A DNA stretch of 15,852 nucleotides from Deltaproteobacteria bacterium (GTDB lineage: Bacteria; Desulfobacterota; Desulfobacteria; Desulfobacterales; Desulfatirhabdiaceae). Numbering within the stretch: position 1 is the first letter of the stretch; every line of letters starts with the position of its first letter. The notes beneath the pieces were generated by a model. The model saw only the letters and a program-made list of their open reading frames with translations, had not been told where the DNA came from and made no database searches. Made by a program: the position numbers and the translations under genes. The stretch is taken from contig JAPLJE010000307.1 in assembly GCA_026388755.1 (NCBI GenBank), forward strand, positions 1 through 15,852, written 5' to 3'. Of the stretch, positions 1 to 6,864 are shown piece after piece.

Positions 1-542
1 CGATGGTCAACCTTGAAATCGTGGATCCGGAAGGAAAACCCGTTCCCCATGACGGAAAAGCCACCGGTGAAGTCGTGGCGCGTACTCCCTGGCTGACACA
101 GGGGTATCTGAAGGATCCGGAACGCAGCGAGCAGCTCTGGGAAAATGGCTGGCTCCATACCGGCGATATCGGCAATATCGATACCGAAGGATATCTGCAG
201 ATTACCGACCGGGTCAAGGATGTGATCAAGACCGGTGGTGAGTGGATATCCTCTCTTGAGCTGGAAGATATCATCAGCCAGCATCCGGCGGTCAGCGAGG
301 CTGCGGTGATTGGTGTGGCCGATGAAAAATGGGGCGAACGGCCCATGGCGCTGATTGTTTTAAAGCCGGAGTACAAGGGAAAGGTTGCAGAGGACGAATT
401 GAAGCAATTTTCTATGAAGTTTGTAGACAACGGAACCATCCCCAAATACGGCGTTACCAGCAATATTGCCATTGTTGACACCATTGCCAAAACGAGCGTT
501 GGAAAGATAAGCAAGAAAGATCTGAGAATGCAGTATAAATAG
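1..542 (+). CDS. Acyl-CoA synthetase (AMP-binding family), C-terminal part, cut by the left edge
   Basis: This is the last ~180 residues of an adenylate-forming enzyme that activates a carboxylic acid (probably a medium- or long-chain fatty acid) with ATP to an acyl-adenylate and then to an acyl-CoA. Visible motifs are GWLHTGDIG (its Asp binds the AMP ribose), the hinge DRVKDVIKTGGEWIS that starts the mobile C-terminal lid, and KTSVGKISKKDLR near the end, whose Lys (codon 504-506) is the conserved catalytic lysine of the adenylation half-reaction. The N-terminal domain with the P-loop lies outside the window. The reading frame is open to the left edge, so the Met codon at 3 is internal. The ending resembles the FadD/AlkK-like ligases. 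Substrate specificity cannot be read from this fragment. A hairpin terminator follows 17 bp after the stop. Confidence 0.9.
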   Translation, partial: MVNLEIVDPEGKPVPHDGKATGEVVARTPWLTQGYLKDPERSEQLWENGWLHTGDIGNIDTEGYLQITDRVKDVIKTGGEWISSLELEDIISQHPAVSEAAVIGVADEKWGERPMALIVLKPEYKGKVAEDELKQFSMKFVDNGTIPKYGVTSNIAIVDTIAKTSVGKISKKDLRMQYK

Positions 543-558
543 CTAAAGTTTGAGGGTT

Positions 559-603
559 TCAAACAGGGGCAACCGGCTGGCTGCCCCTGTTTGACCATTT
601 TTT
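559..603 (+). terminator. Rho-independent terminator of the acyl-CoA synthetase gene
   Basis: A perfect inverted repeat (arms 559-571 and 582-594, 13 bp, with a G/C-rich core and a 10-nt loop) is followed after three bases by six T residues at 598-603. Read on the plus strand this is a good intrinsic terminator. On the minus strand no T-run follows, so it is probably one-directional. The stem coincides with the last codons and the stop codon of the convergent minus-strand gene. Confidence 0.75.
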
Positions 604-1512
604 CCAGATATCAAAAAGGTAAACCGCGACAATGGCGGTGATCACCCGGGGAATCCAGAGCCAGAATACGCTGAGGCCAAGGGCTGCAAAAAGTGTCGGG
701 TCTTCAACCATCGAATGGTTGATGCCGATGGAGATGTGAAGCCTCTCCAGTTCATCGGCGCTGAAATTCCCTTCTTTGGCTTCTTCAACGATGACCGCAG
801 CGCCATAGGCAATCCCGAACACCACAGCCGTCAACCACAGCAGACCCACCCGCTCATTCAGCCCCATGATTTTCAGAAAAGGATTTAATATCTTTACCAG
901 AAAAGGGATCGTATCAAAGGCCTTCATCAGACATAATGCGATCATCAGCGCCATCACGATCAGAAGGATTTTGATGCTGAGAAAAAAAGTGGAAATTCCC
1001 CATCTCTGAATGATTTCTCTCAGGGTTTTCTGAATCAGCGGGCCAGAAGCAACTGTAGAGGATAAGACGGGCTGCAAGTCCAGGAATTGGGCCACTGCGA
1101 TTACAGTGACGATAGAGGCTGCAAGCCGGATCATCGTGGCTTTCAGGGGGCCTAATCCGGATCTGCCCTGCACCATTCCCTCCTGAACCAGATTGTGGGA
1201 TATGAGCAGAAAGATGGCGATCAGAGTCATTTGGTTTACTGAAAAAGGCAGCACGATCATGGCGGCAATTCCCCCGTAGATTCCCGTCAACATGCCAACC
1301 ACCAGCGGAATTGCAGCAGCAGTCGGCATGCTGATCAGTTTCATGATGGGCGCAAGTAAAAAATCCGTCTTCTGAATCAGGCCGCTGTAATCCAGAAGGA
1401 CCGTCAGAAACGAGATGGGGACCAGAATCCTGAGCAGCCAGACATAACCGCTCCAGCCTTTTTCAATACCGGCAATTATCCCGGCTTTAGCCTTATCACG
1501 AAAAATTGTCAT
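559..1512 (-). CDS. Gate-domain (nucleoside-recognition-like) inner-membrane protein
   Basis: A 317-residue polytopic membrane protein with about eight to ten hydrophobic segments. Two halves look related: an N-terminal block (about residues 20-110, with a TGIYGG turn) and a C-terminal block (about 180-280, with GAAVIVEEAKEG and NHSMVEDPTLF). This is the pattern of the Gate domain (Nucleos_tra2 gate, PF07670) found in spore maturation proteins SpmA/SpmB, nucleoside transporters and many uncharacterised bacterial proteins. The conserved polar motifs suggest ion or small-molecule transport. The substrate is unknown, and the old name nucleoside recognition protein is not evidence of nucleoside transport. 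The ATG at 1512 has only a weak upstream GGAT. It lies 61 bp downstream of the MaoC hydratase on the same strand and may share its transcript. The C-terminal tail is encoded by the terminator stem of the convergent gene. Confidence 0.75.
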   Translation of the reverse strand: MTIFRDKAKAGIIAGIEKGWSGYVWLLRILVPISFLTVLLDYSGLIQKTDFLLAPIMKLISMPTAAAIPLVVGMLTGIYGGIAAMIVLPFSVNQMTLIAIFLLISHNLVQEGMVQGRSGLGPLKATMIRLAASIVTVIAVAQFLDLQPVLSSTVASGPLIQKTLREIIQRWGISTFFLSIKILLIVMALMIALCLMKAFDTIPFLVKILNPFLKIMGLNERVGLLWLTAVVFGIAYGAAVIVEEAKEGNFSADELERLHISIGINHSMVEDPTLFAALGLSVFWLWIPRVITAIVAVYLFDIWKKWSNRGSQPVAPV

Positions 1513-1573
1513 TCAGTGTTGCGATCCATCATAAGTGTTATCTTCGGTTCAATACTAAATCCTCCTTGATGCC

Positions 1574-2047
1574 TTATCGCAGTCTATTGGTCGGGTCGCC
1601 CTCTTCGACCATTTGCCTTAGAACCTGGATTTCGGCCTGTCCCGGTATGCGGCCTGTCAGATGGGCGGTCAGGACCACCTCTCCATCCTGGTTGACAAGA
1701 ACAGCGTCTGCCCGGGCGCGGCCTTTTTCATCCACTTCCGTGATTGTTACGGTGCAGGTGATGGTTTCGTCCATATAGACAGGACGTTTGAAGCGAAAAT
1801 TCATGCCGGAAGCCAGCCATCCAATTTGTCCCCCAACTTCTGTGACCATGCCGCCGATCAGAAGTCCGTGGCAGATTTTGGCCTTGAATCCCTTTGTCGC
1901 AACAAACCGCGGATCAAAATGAATGGGGTTGTAATCGCGCGTCAAATCGGCGAATTGTTCGACCTGCGACTCGGAAAATGTCCGGGTGACCGTAAAGGTT
2001 GTGCCTGGAGTTAATCCCGCTATCGTGCGCTCTCGAATGATGGACAT
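1574..2047 (-). CDS. MaoC/PhaJ-type (R)-specific enoyl-CoA hydratase
   Basis: A 157-residue single hot-dog-fold protein. It probably hydrates trans-2-enoyl-CoA to (R)-3-hydroxyacyl-CoA in the cytoplasm, linking beta-oxidation intermediates with (R)-hydroxyacyl pools. The hydratase signature is clear: DYNPIHFD, followed by FKAKICHGLL. The Asp and His of D-x-N-P-x-H are D38 and H43 from this start and match the catalytic pair known in Aeromonas PhaJ. The length is normal for a stand-alone MaoC domain. I start it at the ATG at 2047 rather than the TTG one codon upstream (2050) because the Shine-Dalgarno AAGGAA (2059-2054) is 6 nt from the ATG and only 3 nt from the TTG. The nearby acyl-CoA synthetase fits a fatty- or aromatic-acid context, but that gene is on the opposite strand. 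A MaoC dehydratase acting on another acyl-CoA is possible. Confidence 0.88.
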   Translation of the reverse strand: MSIIRERTIAGLTPGTTFTVTRTFSESQVEQFADLTRDYNPIHFDPRFVATKGFKAKICHGLLIGGMVTEVGGQIGWLASGMNFRFKRPVYMDETITCTVTITEVDEKGRARADAVLVNQDGEVVLTAHLTGRIPGQAEIQVLRQMVEEGDPTNRLR

Positions 2048-2053
2048 CAAACG

Positions 2054-2059
2054 TTCCTT
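2054..2059 (-). promoter_or_regulatory. Ribosome binding site of the MaoC hydratase gene
   Basis: AAGGAA read on the minus strand, 6 nt before the ATG at 2047. It decides the ATG over the adjacent TTG at 2050. Confidence 0.6.
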
Positions 2060-2074
2060 GCGATTTTTTTCGGT

Positions 2075-2086
2075 GCTTCATGAAGC
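2075..2086. promoter_or_regulatory. Perfect 12-bp palindrome, candidate operator
   Basis: GCTTCATGAAGC is a perfect palindrome in the divergent region between the MaoC hydratase (-) and the LD-carboxypeptidase (+). It overlaps the start of transcription predicted for the minus-strand promoter at 2092-2119, where a repressor would bind. Small dyads of this kind are used by TetR- and MarR-type regulators of acyl-CoA genes, but no regulator gene lies in the window and I do not recognise the motif. Confidence 0.4.
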
Positions 2087-2091
2087 GCTCA

Positions 2092-2119
2092 ACAATAATT
2101 CAATTTCATATTTTATCAA
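2092..2119 (-). promoter_or_regulatory. Candidate sigma70-type promoter for the MaoC hydratase gene
   Basis: On the minus strand, TTGATA (2119-2114, 5 of 6 to the -35 consensus) is followed by a 16-bp spacer and TATTGT (2097-2092, 4 of 6 to the -10 consensus). The expected start is near 2085, leaving a leader of about 38 nt that contains the AAGGAA ribosome site. The region is A/T-rich, so a chance match is possible. Confidence 0.4.
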
Positions 2120-2185
2120 GTATAAAAATGATGACTCAATGGCAATCAGTTGACAAAACCAATCAACCAGTCTACATCAGGGGAC

Positions 2186-3097
2186 ATGAAAAATGATATG
2201 GATAAAAGAATTCCTTTGCGCCTGAAACCGGGCGACTGCATCGGAATTGTGACGCCGTCCAGTCCGTTTGAGGAAACGGATTTTTATGGCGGAATCGGTA
2301 TTCTTGAGAACATGGGATTTCAAGTGAAGTTTCCGGAAGGGGTATTTTCTAGATCCGGGTATCTTGCTGGATCGGATGTGGATCGTGCGGCCCAGGTGAA
2401 CGCGGCTTTTGCAGACAGCGCAGTTCATGCGATTGTCTGCGCCAGGGGTGGCTATGGATCTATGCAAATCCTGCCACATCTGAATTATGAGGCCATCCGC
2501 AAGCATCCCAAGCTGCTGATGGGATTTAGCGACATAACTGCGCTCCTATGTTCGCTGTATCAGCGCTCCGGCCTAGTTTCATGCCATGGGCCAGTAGTAA
2601 CAACATTAAAGAGTGCCGGTTCAAAAACCCTTGAGTCCGTATTCAATGTGTTGACTTTAAACGAACTGCCCACAATTCAGCTGGAAAGAGGAATTGCTTT
2701 GAGTCCGGGAAAGGCGTCCGGTCCAGTCATCTGTGGAAATCTGACGACATTGTGTCATCTCATCGGAACGCCTTTTCAGCTGAATATGAACGGGCATATT
2801 CTGATAGTTGAAGATACGGGAGAAAAACCTTATCGGATCGATCGCATGCTCACCCAGATGGAACTTGCTGGGGTATTCAACGGGCTTTGCGGTCTGGGTA
2901 TCGGAATATTTGAAAATTGCGGAGAAGCGGATGAACTATTTGAAATCATAGCCCGCATATTTAATCCAATCCATATTCCCATCCTTGCCGGATTCGATAT
3001 CGGGCATGGACCCGACAATATTGCGGTTCCCTTTGGCCTTCAAGCGGTTCTGGATGCAGATCATCATATATTGACATATTGCTCCATTGCAGGATAA
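2186..3097 (+). CDS. ldcA: Muropeptide LD-carboxypeptidase (peptidase family S66, LdcA-like)
   Basis: This enzyme cleaves the L,D bond that holds the terminal D-Ala of murein tetrapeptides, a step of peptidoglycan recycling in the cytoplasm. No signal peptide is visible. The S66 layout is complete: KPGDCIGIVTPSSP near the N-terminus, GGYGSMQILP, then the nucleophile Ser in GFSDIT (S115), the catalytic Glu in VEDTGEKPYRIDRML (E209) and the His in GFDIGHGPDNIAVPFG (H274), numbered from this start. Start choice is uncertain. An in-frame TTG at 2150 has no Shine-Dalgarno. ATG 2186 has AGGGG only 2 nt upstream. ATG 2198 has the same AGGGG about 14 nt upstream and gives an N-terminus close to that usual in the family. 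A TATAAA at 2121 could be a -10 box but has no convincing -35. The downstream serine hydrolase follows after 5 bp. Confidence 0.9.
   Translation: MKNDMDKRIPLRLKPGDCIGIVTPSSPFEETDFYGGIGILENMGFQVKFPEGVFSRSGYLAGSDVDRAAQVNAAFADSAVHAIVCARGGYGSMQILPHLNYEAIRKHPKLLMGFSDITALLCSLYQRSGLVSCHGPVVTTLKSAGSKTLESVFNVLTLNELPTIQLERGIALSPGKASGPVICGNLTTLCHLIGTPFQLNMNGHILIVEDTGEKPYRIDRMLTQMELAGVFNGLCGLGIGIFENCGEADELFEIIARIFNPIHIPILAGFDIGHGPDNIAVPFGLQAVLDADHHILTYCSIAG
3091..3094 (+). promoter_or_regulatory. Ribosome binding site of the serine hydrolase gene
   Basis: AGGA sits inside the last codons of the LD-carboxypeptidase gene, 8 nt before the ATG at 3103, and selects that ATG over the upstream in-frame TTG at 3079. 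Confidence 0.55.
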
Positions 3098-3102
3098 CGG
3101 AC

Positions 3103-4211
3103 ATGATGTGCGTGGACCGAATGATGCATCAGGCCATTGAGGATCGGATATTCCCCGGAGGGGTTCTTCTGGTGTCCAGAGATGACCGGATCGAGTTTTT
3201 TGAGGCCTATGGCTGTGCAGATCTGTTTTCTGGCGCACCTATGGCTGTGCAGATCTGTTTTCTGGCGCACCGGTAACAAGAGATACGATTTATGACCTTG
3301 CGTCCTTAACCAAGCCGCTGGCAACCACGCTGGCGGTGATGCATCTCATTCAGGAATCCAGGCTGAGCCTGGATCAGCCGGCTGTATCCGTTTTGCCTCG
3401 TTTTTTGGATCCACTGATGTCTCGGGTAACCATTCGGCATCTTCTTGCACATAGTTCAGGTCTTGCGGATTACCACCCTTATTACCTGAATCTGCGGCAA
3501 GTTCCTTTGACAGAGCGAAGAGAACAATTAGAGACAATGTTGACTCAGGAACGCCTATCCTGTGTTCCGGGGAGACAGGTGCTTTACAGCGACATGGGGT
3601 TCATGATATTGCGTTGGATTATTGAAACGATATCCGGGCAACGCCTGGATCAGTTACTGTCTGAATTTTTGTACCATCCGCTGGGATTGGAACACCTTTA
3701 TTTTATTGATCTGGAACAGCACGCGTACATTGGCAATATCGCAGCCACCGAGCTTTGTGTTTGGCGAAACTCTTTAATCAAGGGGAGGGTCCACGATGAC
3801 AATGCCTTTATTATGGGTGGTATTGATGGTCATGCCGGGCTTTTTGGGTCAGCCGCCGATGTCGCACGACTGATTTCTGTTCTGTTGTCGGACTCCAGGG
3901 GACAATCAGAACAGTCGTTTTTTAACTCAAATCTGATTCAGGTTTTTTGGTCCCGGCAGACGCCATCCGGAAGGGCGCTGGGGTTTGACATGCCTTCAGC
4001 CGATGGCGCCAGTTGCGGTCATTTTTTTCCCAAAACCAGCGTGGGACATTTGGGGTATACCGGGACCTCGTTCTGGATTGATCCGGAGCAGTCGATCTTC
4101 ATTGTTTTGTTGACCAATCGCGTTCATCCTTCCCGCTATAATGTCGGAATACGTCGGTTCAGGCCGCAAATCCATAATGAAATCATGATAAATATGAGTT
4201 TATCTGTTTGA
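3103..4211 (+). pseudogene. Beta-lactamase-family serine hydrolase (class C / S12 type), frame broken by a 32-bp duplication
   Basis: Removing one copy of a perfect 32-bp tandem repeat (3207-3270) gives one continuous 358-residue protein of the beta-lactamase/D-aminopeptidase-like penicillin-binding family. In the repaired protein the nucleophile motif is SLTK (S57, K60; the Ser codon is 3303-3305), the second motif is YSD (Y151) and the third is GHLGYTGTSFWIDPE, followed by a family-typical TNRVHP ending. As written, translation from 3103 stops at 3276 after 57 residues. A fragment starting at GTG 3336 or ATG 3339 would keep the second and third motifs but lack SxxK, so neither piece should be active. 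No clear signal peptide is seen. The ATG at 3103 is 5 bp after the LD-carboxypeptidase stop and has AGGA 8 nt upstream, so the two form a muropeptide-processing operon. The rest of the reading frame is intact, which points to a recent lesion, a reversible switch or a sequence error. Confidence 0.85.
3207..3270 (+). repeat. Perfect 32-bp tandem duplication inside the serine hydrolase gene
   Basis: Bases 3207-3238 and 3239-3270 are identical over 32 of 32 positions, and one further base matches on each side, so the period-32 tract is 3206-3271. Because 32 is not a multiple of three, the second copy shifts the frame. It lies about 11 codons upstream of the catalytic SLTK motif. Confidence 0.95.
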
Positions 4212-4285
4212 AATATCATGTAAATTTACTTGCTATCGATATTGTGATTCTGTTCAAAACATAATATTTCCCTTGAGAATGCAAA

Positions 4286-4326
4286 GATTTTCTGGTAGCT
4301 TTAGTAATTTAAATTGGTAGAAAATC
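4286..4326. repeat. Inverted repeat upstream of mreB
   Basis: GATTTTCT at 4286-4293 is the exact reverse complement of AGAAAATC at 4319-4326, with 25 bp between. It lies in the A/T-rich 202-bp gap before mreB. No T-run suitable for a terminator follows, and in such A/T-rich DNA it may be chance. I found no convincing promoter in this gap, although one is expected for mreB. Confidence 0.3.
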
Positions 4327-4386
4327 ATTTGTAACAACCATTTGATTCAAACCCGTCTGATTTTCCATTTTTTCCAGGAACAACTG

Positions 4387-4396
4387 TTAACGTTAA
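4387..4396. promoter_or_regulatory. 10-bp palindrome just upstream of mreB
   Basis: TTAACGTTAA is a perfect palindrome 17 bp before the mreB start codon. It could be an operator in the leader or a chance A/T-rich dyad. No known motif is recognised. Confidence 0.2.
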
Positions 4397-4407
4397 TCTG
4401 TAAATGA

Positions 4408-5454
<1,047 letters not shown>

Positions 5455-5459
5455 GTTTT

Positions 5460-6290
5460 ATGTTTTCTAAAAAAATGATGGTAATCGCTGGGGTATTTGG
5501 CTTTGTTGTCGTCAATCTCATCGCGCTTTTTATTTCAGCCAGATATGTCAGTTCTTCTTCGACTTCCCGACATGTGGGAATGGGGATCGTCTCTCCGTTT
5601 CAAAAAGCCGTAACAACTTCTATCCATTCGCTCAGGACAATGTGGACGCATTATTTTTTTCTGATCTCCACAGAAAAAGAAAACGACAGCCTGAAGAGAA
5701 TGTTGGCCAAAACCATCTATGATGTTAATCAGTGCAAGGAAACAGAGCTTTCCAATGACAGGTTTCGTAAGCTTCTGGATTTTAAAAACGCCAGTCGACT
5801 TCATTCCATTTCTGCCGGGGTGATTGGCAAGGACCCTTCCCAATGGTATAAAACGCTGGTTATTGACAAAGGTGTTTCCGAAGGAATCACCAAGGGGCTT
5901 CCTGTGTTGGTTCCGGAAGGGGTAGTGGGCCAGGTGATCGATGCCTCTGACCATTATGCAAAAGTCCTGTTGATCATAGATTCTAACAGTGCTGTGGATG
6001 CATTGGTTCAGCAGACCCGAGCCCATGGAATTATTAAAGGTAATTCAGAAGGCCGTTGTCTGCTTAATTACGTTTCCCGAAAGGAGATCGTCAATATTGG
6101 AGATGCCGTGGTATCATCTGGACAGGACGGCGTTTTTGCCAAGGGGCTTCTGATCGGAAAGGTGACGGATATCATTCGAAACAAGGCAGGGATATTTCAG
6201 GATATTGAAGTTTCTCCTTTTGTTGATTTTGATAAAATTGAAGAAGTTCTGGTAGTTCTTAGCCCGCCATCACAGAGTAAATATCGCTGA
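5460..6290 (+). CDS. mreC: Rod-shape-determining protein MreC
   Basis: A 276-residue bitopic inner-membrane protein. A short cytoplasmic N-terminus is followed by one membrane segment (about residues 7-27), a charged helical region likely to form the coiled coil (about 70-105), and a beta-rich periplasmic domain with the typical ISAGVIGKDPSQWYKTLVIDKG and GLPVLVPEGVVGQVIDAS stretches. MreC joins MreB and MreD to RodA-PBP2 and activates PBP2. The gene starts 5 bp after the mreB stop and has no clear Shine-Dalgarno, so translational coupling to mreB is likely. Length and layout are normal. Confidence 0.95.
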   Translation: MFSKKMMVIAGVFGFVVVNLIALFISARYVSSSSTSRHVGMGIVSPFQKAVTTSIHSLRTMWTHYFFLISTEKENDSLKRMLAKTIYDVNQCKETELSNDRFRKLLDFKNASRLHSISAGVIGKDPSQWYKTLVIDKGVSEGITKGLPVLVPEGVVGQVIDASDHYAKVLLIIDSNSAVDALVQQTRAHGIIKGNSEGRCLLNYVSRKEIVNIGDAVVSSGQDGVFAKGLLIGKVTDIIRNKAGIFQDIEVSPFVDFDKIEEVLVVLSPPSQSKYR

Positions 6291-6354
6291 TAAAGACTGG
6301 AATCATGGGTTTTTCACAAGCGCATCCAACAAGTTATTTCTTTCGAGTGCTTTT

Positions 6355-6855
6355 ATGAATCCCATGGTGCGAATAGGGCTGATACTGTTTCTGGTCATTT
6401 TTCAGACAACGATTTATTACGCCATTCCCGCCCTGAATCACTTCGTGGACCTGCTGATCACTTTTGTGATTTATGCCGGGCTTTTTCTGCCCTTTCTGGA
6501 GAGCATCGTTCTGGTACTTGTACTGGGAGCGCTCATGGACAGTATCTCTGGAGGGCTGTTTGGCCTGTATCTGTCCATATATTTTTGGATAATTGTCGGG
6601 TTGAGACCATTTGTGATACTTTTGAATTTAAAAAATACTCACACGTTACGGCTGCTGTTGGTAATCGCCATTGGATTTGAGAAAATGATGTTATTTATTG
6701 GAACGGTTGCCCTGAAACAGGAAATTGTGTTCTCATCCGAATCCATTCGGGAAATGGCTTACCAGCTGTTCTGGACCTTGGCTCTGGGTCCCTTGCTCAT
6801 CAGGTTTTTGAATGCCATGGATAGCCATTTTAAAGTTTATGCGCAATCTAAATAA
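6355..6855 (+). CDS. mreD: Rod-shape-determining membrane protein MreD
   Basis: A 166-residue hydrophobic protein with about five or six predicted membrane segments and few charged residues. It carries the family-like LGALMDSISGGLFGLYLSIYF stretch in the middle, where the central D-x-x-x-G-x-x-G pattern is typical of MreD. MreD works with MreC in the elongasome. The gene begins 64 bp after mreC, and no good Shine-Dalgarno is seen before the ATG. Only an ATG start is available: no other start codon occurs in frame between it and the end of mreC. Sequence conservation of MreD is low, so the call rests on topology, size and position in the cluster. Confidence 0.92.
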   Translation: MNPMVRIGLILFLVIFQTTIYYAIPALNHFVDLLITFVIYAGLFLPFLESIVLVLVLGALMDSISGGLFGLYLSIYFWIIVGLRPFVILLNLKNTHTLRLLLVIAIGFEKMMLFIGTVALKQEIVFSSESIREMAYQLFWTLALGPLLIRFLNAMDSHFKVYAQSK

Positions 6856-6864
6856 TTTTTCATC

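Noticed and set aside
1510..1533. Minus-strand 7-codon ORF overlapping the Gate-domain gene start (ATGA)
   Set aside because: Very short and without a ribosome site. Such overlaps arise easily by chance.
2150..2185. TTG at 2150 as the LD-carboxypeptidase start
   Set aside because: It has no ribosome site and adds 12 residues not expected in the family. Later ATG codons give a more usual N-terminus.
3336..4211. Serine hydrolase fragment from GTG 3336 as a separate intact gene
   Set aside because: It would start after the SLTK nucleophile motif and has no ribosome site. Joining it with 3103-3270 minus one repeat copy gives the full family protein.
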